Positions 1-6,337 of a stretch of DNA of 6,719 nt are shown here, piece by piece (position 1 is the stretch's first letter; every line of letters starts with the position of its first letter). The DNA comes from RGIG1959 sp051877215 (GTDB lineage: Bacteria > Bacillota > Clostridia > Oscillospirales > Acutalibacteraceae). Where the stretch lies: assembly GCA_051877215.1 (NCBI GenBank), contig JBJEIR010000207.1, forward strand, positions 1 through 6,719, in the 5' to 3' direction. The notes beneath the pieces are model-generated. The model was not told where the DNA came from. It made no database searches and saw only the letters and a list, made by a program, of their open reading frames with translations. The translations under genes were made by a program, and so were the position numbers.

Positions 1-69
1 AATATTGCCTACCACGCTGATAAAAGACGCGCGCATGATAAGCTGATGATTGCTGCTTTCTCGTTTCAT
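1..69 (-). CDS. Probable cation diffusion facilitator (CDF) family transporter, N-terminal fragment
   Basis: The gene starts at an ATG at 69 and runs off the left edge, so only 23 codons are visible. A G-rich ribosome binding site (GGGGGA) lies 5 bases upstream. The visible peptide ends in RASFISVVGNI, which resembles the first membrane helix of CDF metal/proton antiporters, whose N-termini often read like 'R.SLISI.GN'. Such proteins export Zn, Mn, Fe or related divalent cations across the cytoplasmic membrane. The start lies about 35 bases past the terminator of the upstream unit, and no clear promoter fits in that gap. The family call rests on one short motif and is tentative; the reading frame and start are more secure than the function. 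Confidence 0.5.
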   Translation of the reverse strand, partial: MKRESSNHQLIMRASFISVVGNI

Positions 70-104
70 AAAAATCCCCCATCAAACTTGCAAATTGCGT
101 GTAT

Positions 105-144
105 AAAAAACGGTCTGCGGAACAGCTATATGTCCCGCAGACCG
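105..144 (-). terminator. Rho-independent terminator of the folE-glycosyltransferase unit
   Basis: On the minus strand a 10-bp perfect stem (CGGTCTGCGG with CCGCAGACCG) is extended by a G-U pair and 3 more pairs around a 6-base loop, then followed directly by six T residues. It lies about 110 bases beyond the glycosyltransferase stop codon and just before the CDF-like gene, so it closes the unit read from about 2167. Confidence 0.92.
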
Positions 145-181
145 ATCCCTGATTGTCTGCTGCCGCACAAATGTCAGCCCG

Positions 182-203
182 GCAGCGCCGATAAAAGCGC
201 TGC
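182..203. other. Small GC-rich hairpin in the 3' untranslated region after the glycosyltransferase
   Basis: GCAGCGC and GCGCTGC form a perfect 7-bp stem around an 8-base loop. No T-run follows on the minus strand, so it is not a terminator by itself. It may be a 3'-end stability element ahead of the stronger terminator at 105-144. The rest of 145-255 shows no gene or other site. Confidence 0.5.
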
Positions 204-255
204 TTGTTCTTCATCAATATATGTAAAACAGATAAAAAGGTTCAAAAAAGAGGTT

Positions 256-1542
256 TTACTGCACCCTGCCGATATCTTCTTTGGCCACCTGCTCGATGGT
301 TTTTCCTTCTGTATGCTCAATCGGCGACCAAACGACCGTCTTTTTAAAGAGAGCAATAAAGACCAAAAAGGTCATCGGAAGCATAAAGATCGGATAATAG
401 AGCACCGCTTTCCAAAAGCGCCCGATTCGGCCTTTTTCGGATACTACCGAAAAAACCGCCACAAAGAACATGGTAAGATAGGTTCCGCCGATAACCGAAC
501 AAAGCGTACCGACCAAAATTTGAAGCCACAGCTCAGGGGTTGCCATCATTGTGAAGATGCCGACAAGCAAACTTAAGATGCTCGCAACAAACACCACCGC
601 CATTGACGGAATACCGAGCATAAACATCACGATATCAAAGGCGTTCTTATTGCCCGCACGCCATGCCTTCCACGCGGGCTTGAGCAACAACCGCGATTCC
701 TGCACGGTTCCGCACATCCAGCGAAGCCGCTGTTTTATCGAAACCTTCCAAGTGGTGGGCTGCTCATCAAAGAAGAGCGCATCACGCACAAACTGCACAT
801 AATACCCTTCAAGAATTTTGCGCGAGGCAAACTCGCTGTCCTCGGTCATCGTCTCGGTATACCAGCCGCCGTCCTCAATAATTTTGGTTTTAAACGCAAA
901 GCCCGTCCCGCCGATCGAGCACGGCATCCCTTTGTTGGAGCGAGCCTGATGATAAAAACGCGTGAGCATATACCAATAAATGGCGTAGCAGCCGCTGATT
1001 GCATTATCAAACGGATTTTTGGTTTCCCGATACCCCTGTGTCGCATCAACGCCGGTACAAAGCGCTTCGTTGGTATAGTAAAGATATTTCGGATCAACCA
1101 CATTGTCTGCATCAAAAACCGTAATGGCTTCGTATTGTCCCGGATAGTCGGTCATCATTTTGTCAAGAGCCCATCGCAAAGCAAAGCCCTTTCCGACCTT
1201 CTGTGAATCAAAGCGTTCATACACGAACGCACCGTGTTCACGGGCAACCGCGGCGGTCTGATCGGTGCAATTATCGGCGACCACGAATACCGCAAATTTG
1301 TCTTTCGGATATTCCTGCTCGTGCAGGCTGTCAACCAAATGCCCGATCACAGCCTCCTCATTTCTCGCGCAAATTACCACCGCAAAGGTATACTGTTTAT
1401 CCTCAATTTTTTGGCGCGGCTTTAACCGACCGCAACCAAAAAGTGCAATATATACGTGCCAAATAACCACAAAGGCCACAAATGCCCATAATACAGCAGC
1501 GACAACTGTTAAGATAATAATCGGAACGGTTAAACCTGCCAT
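256..1542 (-). CDS. Membrane-bound processive family 2 glycosyltransferase
   Basis: This 428-aa integral membrane protein is predicted to transfer sugars from nucleotide-sugar donors, probably to a growing polysaccharide or a lipid acceptor at the cytoplasmic membrane. An N-terminal membrane helix spans residues 7-35. The GT-A domain runs from about 51 to 290, with the CARNEE nucleotide-binding start (58-63), VADN (88-91), metal-binding DAD (144-146), TED (233-235, probable catalytic base) and QRLRW (271-275). The QxxRW signature is typical of cellulose, hyaluronan and PNAG synthase-like processive enzymes. Three further membrane segments lie near 302-330, 338-366 and 376-399. The start follows GGAGAAAGGA and is 37 bases after the folE stop, so the two are probably co-transcribed. 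No partner subunit (PilZ domain, deacetylase, exporter) is visible, and the product sugar cannot be named. Family assignment is firm; substrate is unknown. Confidence 0.93.
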   Translation of the reverse strand: MAGLTVPIIILTVVAAVLWAFVAFVVIWHVYIALFGCGRLKPRQKIEDKQYTFAVVICARNEEAVIGHLVDSLHEQEYPKDKFAVFVVADNCTDQTAAVAREHGAFVYERFDSQKVGKGFALRWALDKMMTDYPGQYEAITVFDADNVVDPKYLYYTNEALCTGVDATQGYRETKNPFDNAISGCYAIYWYMLTRFYHQARSNKGMPCSIGGTGFAFKTKIIEDGGWYTETMTEDSEFASRKILEGYYVQFVRDALFFDEQPTTWKVSIKQRLRWMCGTVQESRLLLKPAWKAWRAGNKNAFDIVMFMLGIPSMAVVFVASILSLLVGIFTMMATPELWLQILVGTLCSVIGGTYLTMFFVAVFSVVSEKGRIGRFWKAVLYYPIFMLPMTFLVFIALFKKTVVWSPIEHTEGKTIEQVAKEDIGRVQ

Positions 1543-1579
1543 TCTAGTTACAATCCTTTCTCCTCATTCATACGCCCTA

Positions 1580-2143
1580 TTAGGGACGGTTGGTAAGCAG
1601 TGATAAAGTTTCCGATCTCGTACGCATATCAGAACGCATAAGCCCCCTAAGCGCAGAGGTCTGCGTTTTGGCGCCCGATGCGCGTACCCCGCGCATGGTC
1701 ATGCATAAATGCTCCGCTTCAACAATCACCGCCACTCCTTTCGGATTCAATTCCTTCTCCAGAAAATCCGCGATCTGCGCCGTCAAGCGCTCTTGCAGCT
1801 GTGGACGGCGGGCAAACACATTCACAATACGCGCAAGCTTTGACAAGCCGATGACGCAGCCGTTTCGAGGAATGTAGGCAATATGCGCCACCCCGATAAA
1901 CGGAAGCAGATGGTGCTCACACATCGAGTGCAGCGGGATATCCCGAACCGTAACCAAATCTTCCTGCGGCTGCTCCGAAAACAGCTTTAAATGTGTTTTC
2001 GGATCCTCTGTCATACCGGCAAAAATTTCTTCATACATATCCGCAACGCGGCGCGGCGTTTCCACAAGTCCCGGGCGATCGGGATCTTCGCCGATTGCCA
2101 GCAAAAGCTCCCGTATCGCCGCTTCAATCCGCGGCTTATCCAT
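1580..2143 (-). CDS. folE: GTP cyclohydrolase I (type IA)
   Basis: A 187-aa enzyme that converts GTP to 7,8-dihydroneopterin triphosphate, the first step to tetrahydrofolate and also the entry to queuosine precursors. It acts in the cytoplasm as a homodecamer with one zinc per subunit. The C-terminal catalytic domain contains SMCEHHLLPF (residues 73-82), with zinc ligands Cys75 and His78, and EHLCM (144-148) with the third ligand Cys147. GLSKLARIVNVFARRPQLQE (99-118) and the RGV.ASGA.T segment are also characteristic. Because all zinc ligands are present this is the type IA form, not the zinc-independent FolE2. I chose the ATG at 2143 because AAGGTGAT lies 8 bases upstream and the protein then has the normal family length. 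The same frame stays open upstream to 2434 but would run through the promoter and the cdaR terminator. No other folate or queuosine gene is nearby, so which pathway it serves is unresolved. Confidence 0.97.
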   Translation of the reverse strand: MDKPRIEAAIRELLLAIGEDPDRPGLVETPRRVADMYEEIFAGMTEDPKTHLKLFSEQPQEDLVTVRDIPLHSMCEHHLLPFIGVAHIAYIPRNGCVIGLSKLARIVNVFARRPQLQERLTAQIADFLEKELNPKGVAVIVEAEHLCMTMRGVRASGAKTQTSALRGLMRSDMRTRSETLSLLTNRP

Positions 2144-2173
2144 TTTTCGAATCACCTTCCAATGAGTCATTTT

Positions 2174-2202
2174 ATTATATCTCATTGAACAATAAATAGC
2201 AA
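2174..2202 (-). promoter_or_regulatory. Sigma-A-type promoter for folE
   Basis: On the minus strand TTGCTA (2197-2202) and a perfect TATAAT (2174-2179) are separated by 17 bases. Transcription would start near 2167, giving a leader of only about 24 bases before the folE ATG. The leader is too short to hold a folate or pre-queuosine riboswitch. Confidence 0.8.
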
Positions 2203-2221
2203 GAAAAAATAGCAAGAAAAA
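2196..2221. repeat. Tandem 13-bp direct repeat over the folE -35 region
   Basis: ATAGCAAGAAAAA occurs twice back to back (2196-2208 and 2209-2221). Read on the minus strand each copy contains TTGCTA; the promoter-proximal copy provides the -35 hexamer at 17-bp spacing. The A/T-rich tract upstream could act as an UP-like element, or the duplication may be slippage. Confidence 0.75.
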
Positions 2222-2312
2222 TTTATTTTTCATAAAATAAGCGCAATAAAGAAAACAATCGAATATCCCGTCACGCCGACGCCATATACAAAGGAGAACA
2301 TTCAAAATACAG

Positions 2313-2354
2313 AAAAGGCGCAGAGACAGATGGGTGCGTGCCTCTGCGTCCTTT
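2313..2354 (-). terminator. Rho-independent terminator after cdaR
   Basis: On the minus strand AAAGG-A-CGCAGAG pairs with CTCTGCG-CCTTT, a 12-bp stem with one bulged A and a 16-base loop, running into CCTTTTCTGTATTTT. It begins 12 bases past the cdaR stop codon, separating the cda unit from folE. The near symmetry also places a T-rich stretch on the plus strand, though no plus-strand gene needs it. Confidence 0.8.
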
Positions 2355-2366
2355 GCGTATTTTTCA

Positions 2367-3680
2367 TCATGTGAGTGTGATATACAGCTGCGGTGTGGCA
2401 GACGCGCCGCCGTAATATACCCACACATCATCATATCCGTTCACCTTGAAGAAGGCGTCATATTGTCTGGTACCCGCTGTCGGTGATGCCCCGACATCCA
2501 CCGTCAGCGTCAGATTGTCCGCCGTGATGGCATCAATCGACGATTGCCGACCGACCACGGTAATACCGCTTAACTTCTGCTGCGAAACCGTCACCGTATA
2601 AGCGGATATATTTCCGCTGACCGTCACCGTATCGGACGACGCCGTCACTTCAAATATTTTCGTACTCAGCCCCGATGTGTCAAGCTTGACCTTTGCCGTT
2701 GTCACATTGTCGGTCACACGGACGGTTGTCGGAATGTTCAGATCAAACGATGCCGTGTTGTTCAGTACGGAAAGATAGGAAAAGTTAACGGTGCCGAGAT
2801 TTTCGAATTGTTTTTCGAGCGCGTCCAGCTCTCCCGACGGTCCGAGCACATCAATTCCGGACGGAGTCAGTGTAAGAATAGATTTTGCATCTATGCCGGC
2901 GGGTACATTTTCAAGCGTATAACCAAAGTCAATATGCCGCTCGACCCATACCGGAACGGTCAGGCTTACCCTGTTCTCCGACAATTCTTTAAAGGAACAA
3001 TAGGAAATATCCACTTCATTTCCGTTTTTGTCAAGCGCCGTGACAGGCACATCGTATTGCCGGATATCGGAAATCACCTCTTGCTGTGCCACACGCGCCA
3101 CCAGCGAATCAATCTGATCAACAACCGTTTTCGGTCCTTCTATCGTCAGACTGCCGTTCGGAAAAGCGGTTTTATCCAGCACAGGCTCACCGATGCGCAT
3201 CGTGTCGGGATCGCTGACCGAAAGCTGGGACAAATCGGTTTGCAGCTCAAAGGATTTACCGTCTTCCCAATAATCACAGGCCACCGATACCGTACCGGGC
3301 GTTACCGATAAAATGTCATAATCCGTTTCCATGCTGTTGCGGGATACCGTCAAGGCCAGCTCCACATCGCCGGGGCCGGTAATGCCGCTCAAATCGGGTC
3401 GAACACGGAAATCACTCTCATCCAGGCGCGAAACCACCGCCCATGTGCCGGACACATTGATCTGCACATCAAATTCCGTATCGCCGATCAGGCGCAGCCC
3501 GCTCTGATACGCATAGGTGTTGGTCAAATCCACCGAGACCTTTGCAGAAATCGACCGTTCGGAAATATTGGAGGGTCCGGAAATGACCAGCACCCATATC
3601 ACAACAGCACAAATCAAGGACAGCAGCATCATCAGCTTATCGTGATACAGCAGCTTGCTGAACGAAAATTTACGCTTCAT
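2367..3680 (-). CDS. cdaR: CdaR: YbbR-domain regulator of the diadenylate cyclase CdaA
   Basis: A 437-aa single-pass membrane protein that modulates c-di-AMP synthesis by its partner CdaA from the outer face of the membrane. A short basic N-terminus is followed by one helix (about residues 16-34, rich in L, I, V, with a Trp at 29). The remainder is extracytoplasmic and built of about four YbbR-type beta-rich repeats: roughly 45-135, 140-245, 246-330 and 331-437. Several show the recurring pattern 'v.v.GP...ld.l'. The ATG at 3680 is preceded by GGGAGGG six bases away, inside the end of cdaA. The two reading frames overlap by 11 bases, which implies translational coupling and fixed stoichiometry. 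Four YbbR repeats is close to the form known from Bacillus and Listeria. In many Firmicutes glmM follows; here a terminator follows instead. Confidence 0.93.
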   Translation of the reverse strand: MKRKFSFSKLLYHDKLMMLLSLICAVVIWVLVISGPSNISERSISAKVSVDLTNTYAYQSGLRLIGDTEFDVQINVSGTWAVVSRLDESDFRVRPDLSGITGPGDVELALTVSRNSMETDYDILSVTPGTVSVACDYWEDGKSFELQTDLSQLSVSDPDTMRIGEPVLDKTAFPNGSLTIEGPKTVVDQIDSLVARVAQQEVISDIRQYDVPVTALDKNGNEVDISYCSFKELSENRVSLTVPVWVERHIDFGYTLENVPAGIDAKSILTLTPSGIDVLGPSGELDALEKQFENLGTVNFSYLSVLNNTASFDLNIPTTVRVTDNVTTAKVKLDTSGLSTKIFEVTASSDTVTVSGNISAYTVTVSQQKLSGITVVGRQSSIDAITADNLTLTVDVGASPTAGTRQYDAFFKVNGYDDVWVYYGGASATPQLYITLT

Positions 3681-4578
3681 CGGAGTCCCTCCCTTTCCAA
3701 AGCTTTCGGAAAAGGCTTCCTTGTCCGCTTTCGCCGCTGCTCATCTCGTCAAGCATCGCATTTTCCAGCGCCAGGCAGAGCGTTTTCGGCGTATAATCCC
3801 GTGTGAGCTGTCCTCCTACCGCAAGAGAGATAGCCGATGTTTCCTCCGATACCACCACGACCAGCGCGTCGGAATTTTCGCTCATGCCGACCGCCGCACG
3901 ATGGCGGGTTCCGAGGGAGCTGCTGAGCTGATGGTGAGCGGTCAACGGCAGGATACAGCCGGCCGCCAGCACTTTGCCGTCCCGAATGATCATCGCGCCG
4001 TCGTGCAGCGGTGCCTTGTTAAAAAACACATTCCCGATCAGTTCCACCGACGGATCGGCGTTGATGATCGTACCGGAATTGACAATTTCACCGAGCTTGG
4101 TATGGCGTTCCAAAACGATCAGCGCCCCCATTTTTTGACGCTGAAGCTGTTCCACTGCGCCGCAAATGGACGAAATCGCCCGTTTCCACTGCGCAATCAA
4201 TTCCGCTTGCTCGGAATTTTTTCCCAGCATAGACAAGGCTCCCGAAATGCGCGACTGACCGATTCTTTCCAGTGCGCGGCGAATTTCCGGCTGGAAAATA
4301 ACGACCAATACAATCAGCGCATTGTCAAACAGCATGCTGAGCAAATATTTTAAGCTCTTCAGATCGAGCAACGCAGCGACAACATAGGCAAGCACCATCA
4401 GCACGATGCCCTTCATTAACTGCTCCGCCCGTGAATCGCGCAGCAACTTGATAATTCCGTAAATCACAAAGGCGACCAGCAAAATGTCGATTGCACTCGT
4501 CAGCACATTGATGGAAGAAAAAAAGGTCACGATTTGAAGCCAAATTCCTTCAAAAAAGCCGCCGATTGCCGACATCAT
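3670..4578 (-). CDS. cdaA: Membrane-bound diadenylate cyclase CdaA (c-di-AMP synthase)
   Basis: This enzyme condenses two ATP into cyclic di-AMP, the second messenger controlling potassium and osmolyte balance and cell-wall homeostasis. It has 302 residues from the ATG at 4578. Three membrane helices near 26-46, 54-72 and 76-95 are followed by a linker ending in FQPEIRRALERIG (95-107). The DAC (DisA_N) domain runs from about 125 to 275. The two signature motifs are intact: DGA (193-195, in PLHDGAMII) and RHR (225-227, in GTRHRAAVG), so it should be active. The open frame extends to a GTG at 4587, but GGGGTGAT overlaps those codons and functions as the ribosome binding site 5 or 8 bases before the ATGs at 4578 and 4575, which are the likely starts. 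It is upstream of and overlaps cdaR, the conserved arrangement, and has a candidate promoter of its own within the preceding gene. Confidence 0.96.
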   Translation of the reverse strand: MMSAIGGFFEGIWLQIVTFFSSINVLTSAIDILLVAFVIYGIIKLLRDSRAEQLMKGIVLMVLAYVVAALLDLKSLKYLLSMLFDNALIVLVVIFQPEIRRALERIGQSRISGALSMLGKNSEQAELIAQWKRAISSICGAVEQLQRQKMGALIVLERHTKLGEIVNSGTIINADPSVELIGNVFFNKAPLHDGAMIIRDGKVLAAGCILPLTAHHQLSSSLGTRHRAAVGMSENSDALVVVVSEETSAISLAVGGQLTRDYTPKTLCLALENAMLDEMSSGESGQGSLFRKLWKGRDSDEA

Positions 4579-4616
4579 ACACATCACCCCGGATCTTTTA
4601 CAACATCATTATTTTT

Positions 4617-4646
4617 ATTTTAACACACGCGTTATGCAAAAAGCAA
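4617..4646 (-). promoter_or_regulatory. Candidate promoter for cdaA-cdaR, overlapping the end of the desulfurase gene
   Basis: On the minus strand TTGCTT (4641-4646) and TAAAAT (4617-4622) are 18 bases apart, with a start expected near 4610 and a leader of about 32 bases. The -35 and most of the spacer lie in the last codons of the cysteine desulfurase. It would allow c-di-AMP synthesis independent of the upstream sulfur genes. Hexamers are imperfect, so confidence is moderate. Confidence 0.45.
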
Positions 4647-5786
4647 TGGATTTGTCATTATTTTTTTGATAATTTGTATGCAAATCGCCATTTGACGCCG
4701 TGTTGTAAAAGCGCCGACGGAAAATCGTACCGTACCTCCCGGCAGGGTTCCGAGCGTACGGTGTGCGCTCGGCGCACAGTGAAGTCCCGCGCGAACAGCG
4801 ATCCCGTGAGAATCCAGTGCCGCCGCCATTGCCTCCGGTCCGATCGTCTCAAAGGTCGCCGAAACCACTCCGGTGCTCTTTTGCAGCGCCGGACGGGGCG
4901 TGTATAAGGTCGCGCAATGCATGGAAGACAGCGCATCATAGAGCTGTGCCGCCAGCACCGTCTCGTGCTCGGCAATCCCTTTTTGCCGCTCTTGCAGCCA
5001 AAGCAGTGCCGCAGACAGCCCGCAGATCCCCGCAACATTCGGCGTGCCGCTCTCCAAACGATCCGGCAGCTCATCCGGTTGAGAAAGATGCAGGGAGTTG
5101 CTTCCCGTTCCCCCTTCCGTCAGCGGACGGATAGGGCGATCGTCTCCGCAAAGCAAAAGTCCTGTTCCCATCGGGCCGTACAATCCTTTATGCCCGGCGG
5201 CACATACATAGTCCAGTTCGTCCCGCAACATATCGATCGGAAGTACCCCGGCAGACTGTGCCGCATCTACGACAATGGGCACTCCGTGTCGATGCGCGAC
5301 CTGCGCAATTCGCCCGATTGGCAAAACCGTGCCAAATACATTTGATGCGTGCGTACAAATCACCGCCCGCGTATGCGGTGTGATCGCCTGTTCAAACGCC
5401 TGTACGGTTTTATCATCATTGCCTATTGTCACATGCGCCGTATCATAGATGGGACAATAAGGCGACAGCGCGTGCAGCGGCCGCATCACGGCATTGTGCT
5501 CAAGATCGGAAACAACGGCCCGTCCGCCGTCCGCCAACAGGCTTTTAATAATGGTGTTCAATGCATGTGTGCAGTTGAGAGTAAAGACCACTTGCGCCGG
5601 GTTTTGCAACCCAAAAAAAGCCGCGGCACGCTCGCGGCAAGCATATATTTGATCGGATGCTTCCATCGCCATACGATATCCGCCTCGACCGGGATTTGCG
5701 CCATAGCGTTCTATCGCCCGTTCCATCGCTTGGCGTACACAAAACGGCTTCGGATAGGTGGTTGCCGCATTATCGAGATATATCAA
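4632..5786 (-). CDS. Cysteine desulfurase family protein (class V aminotransferase, EF2568-like)
   Basis: A 384-aa PLP enzyme predicted to remove sulfur from cysteine (or selenium from selenocysteine) as an enzyme-bound persulfide. It begins with the family hallmark YLDNAATTYPKP (residues 3-14). Visible active-site features are EHN (96-98), HASNVFG (146-152), the PLP-contacting D174 and Q177 in VDAAQSAG, the Schiff-base lysine K200 in GHKGLYGP, and catalytic C337 in RAGLHCAP. The short form lacking IscS-type C-terminal extensions, and the sequence style, fit the 'EF2568' subfamily, which is often found beside selenium-related genes. The start is a TTG at 5786: the hallmark begins at residue 3, so no later start is possible. 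The TTG overlaps the TGA of the upstream gene in TTGA, a translationally coupled arrangement with only a weak G-rich site upstream. A cysteine desulfurase of this group is secure; the physiological acceptor is not. Confidence 0.93.
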   Translation of the reverse strand: MIYLDNAATTYPKPFCVRQAMERAIERYGANPGRGGYRMAMEASDQIYACRERAAAFFGLQNPAQVVFTLNCTHALNTIIKSLLADGGRAVVSDLEHNAVMRPLHALSPYCPIYDTAHVTIGNDDKTVQAFEQAITPHTRAVICTHASNVFGTVLPIGRIAQVAHRHGVPIVVDAAQSAGVLPIDMLRDELDYVCAAGHKGLYGPMGTGLLLCGDDRPIRPLTEGGTGSNSLHLSQPDELPDRLESGTPNVAGICGLSAALLWLQERQKGIAEHETVLAAQLYDALSSMHCATLYTPRPALQKSTGVVSATFETIGPEAMAAALDSHGIAVRAGLHCAPSAHRTLGTLPGGTVRFSVGAFTTRRQMAICIQIIKKIMTNPLLFA

Positions 5787-5995
5787 CTCTGCCGCCCCCC
5801 GCTCAAGAGCCGAATGCCGTTTTCACGCAGTATTTTTTCCGCTTCAGGGCGATTATCCGGCACAACCAGACTGTATCCGCAGCCGTTTTCGATGTCCGCC
5901 TCGGTTTTTCGTTTCACATACGCGCGAATACCGTGCTGTGCAAGCATCCGTTTTCCCCGCATGGCGTTTGTCACCGAACTGACATTGTATACCAT
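5783..5995 (-). CDS. DUF3343 protein, putative sulfur/selenium carrier
   Basis: A 70-aa cytoplasmic protein of the DUF3343 (putative Se/S carrier-like) family. Recognisable points are the N-terminal helix region with AMRGKRMLAQHGI (11-23), a basic stretch, and a single cysteine, C39, in ENGCGYSLVV, matching the family's conserved 'CG..L' position. The C-terminal helix PEAEKILRENGI (50-61) is also typical. The start at 5995 follows a near-perfect AAAGGAGG 9 bases upstream; an upstream in-frame start at 6019 would place this site inside the coding region. The family's lone cysteine is thought to carry a persulfide or selenide. The 4-base overlap with a cysteine desulfurase supports a donor-acceptor pair, which is inference from context. 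The family match is by motif and size; no biochemical role is established. Confidence 0.82.
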   Translation of the reverse strand: MVYNVSSVTNAMRGKRMLAQHGIRAYVKRKTEADIENGCGYSLVVPDNRPEAEKILRENGIRLLSGGRQS

Positions 5996-6004
5996 CTTGT
6001 TTTT

Positions 6005-6012
6005 CCTCCTTT
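6005..6012 (-). promoter_or_regulatory. Strong ribosome binding site that fixes the DUF3343 start
   Basis: AAAGGAGG on the minus strand lies 9 bases from the ATG at 5995. It rules out the longer frame starting at 6019. Confidence 0.85.
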
Positions 6013-6169
6013 CTTTCAAAATAATATTTCATAGTTATTTAGCCTTGCTCTCTCTTATCCAGTATATGTTTTCAAGACAGAAAGGGTTTTTGCCCGGAGC
6101 GACACCTCTTTTTCATATTGCTCGCCTTACCAACTCGCCCGGTTTTGAACAGCGACGCTCATTCCGCCC
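6013..6169. other. Intergenic region upstream of the DUF3343 gene; no gene seen
   Basis: This stretch should hold the minus-strand promoter of the DUF3343-desulfurase pair, but I find no hexamer pair at acceptable spacing. There is a TATACT at 6060-6065 (minus strand) without a usable -35, and a TTGAAA (6070-6075) without a usable -10. No open frame, RNA or repeat stands out. Confidence 0.5.
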
Positions 6170-6187
6170 TTGACAGATATCCGTCAA
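6170..6187. promoter_or_regulatory. Imperfect 18-bp palindrome over the -35 box (candidate operator)
   Basis: TTGACAGATATCCGTCAA is symmetric about the GATATC centre with just one non-complementary pair (A6175/C6182). It covers the -35 hexamer and most of the spacer, the classic position for a dimeric repressor. No regulator gene is visible in the window. Confidence 0.5.
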
Positions 6188-6198
6188 TTTTGTATACT
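6170..6198 (+). promoter_or_regulatory. Near-consensus sigma-A promoter, divergent from the DUF3343 gene
   Basis: A perfect TTGACA (6170-6175) and TATACT (6193-6198) are separated by exactly 17 bases. Transcription would start near 6205, pointing at a stretch with no plus-strand protein gene and, 285 bases on, the tRNA-Pro. It is the strongest promoter in the window by match to consensus. Confidence 0.82.
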
Positions 6199-6204
6199 GT
6201 ACCC

Positions 6205-6292
6205 GTTGCTTTTTCTTTGCGGCGCTTGCGCACCATGACATAAAAAGCGCCTGTTTGCGCGAATATCAAACGCGGTTATAGCAAGCGCCTTT
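6205..6292 (+). ncRNA. Candidate short structured transcript with competing stem-loops
   Basis: Downstream of the 6170-6198 promoter, GGCGCTTGC (6221-6229) can pair perfectly with GCAAGCGCC (6281-6289), followed by a short TTT. The same 5' arm can instead pair with AAGCGCC at 6245-6251 (7 bp). A third hairpin, GTTTG (6253-6257) with CAAAC (6267-6271), fits inside the long stem. The two main folds are mutually exclusive, reminiscent of an attenuator, but the T-tract is short and I recognise no known RNA family. Ends are inferred from promoter and hairpin positions. It could instead be the leader of a longer tRNA precursor. Confidence 0.3.
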
Positions 6293-6294
6293 CT

Positions 6295-6337
6295 GTATAG
6301 AGCCTCAGTTGCAACAGGAAGCGCGCGACATTTGGGA
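6295..6337 (+). pseudogene. Decayed copy of the 5' half of tRNA-Pro
   Basis: AGCGCGCGACATTTGGGA (6320-6337) is identical to the D-stem-to-anticodon-loop part of the intact tRNA-Pro at 6510-6527, exactly 190 bases downstream. Upstream of it, in the same order, GTATAG (6295-6300) and CAGTTG (6306-6311) also match the tRNA, separated by small insertions. No acceptor, T-arm or 3' half can be found after 6337, so it cannot make a functional tRNA. A duplicated and eroded tRNA gene or the half-site of a lost integrated element would both fit. Confidence 0.55.

Noticed and set aside
46..576. A 176-codon plus-strand open frame
   Set aside because: It lies antisense to the glycosyltransferase and terminator, lacks a ribosome binding site and has no recognisable domain. 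Similar plus-strand frames opposite folE, cdaA, cdaR and the desulfurase are also antisense shadows.
2144..2312. THF or preQ1 riboswitch before folE
   Set aside because: The predicted leader is only about 24 bases, and the A/T-rich DNA upstream shows no conserved riboswitch stems.
2144..2434. N-terminal extension of FolE by 97 codons
   Set aside because: The frame is open, but it would cross the folE promoter, the cdaR terminator and the end of cdaR. The ribosome binding site and family length both point to the ATG at 2143.
4579..4587. GTG or upstream ATG start for CdaA at 4587/4584
   Set aside because: These codons coincide with the GGGGTGAT ribosome binding site that serves the ATGs at 4578 and 4575.
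5349..6173. A 274-codon plus-strand open frame
   Set aside because: It runs antisense through the conserved cysteine desulfurase and DUF3343 genes and has no start signal or domain. The minus-strand proteins have clear motifs.
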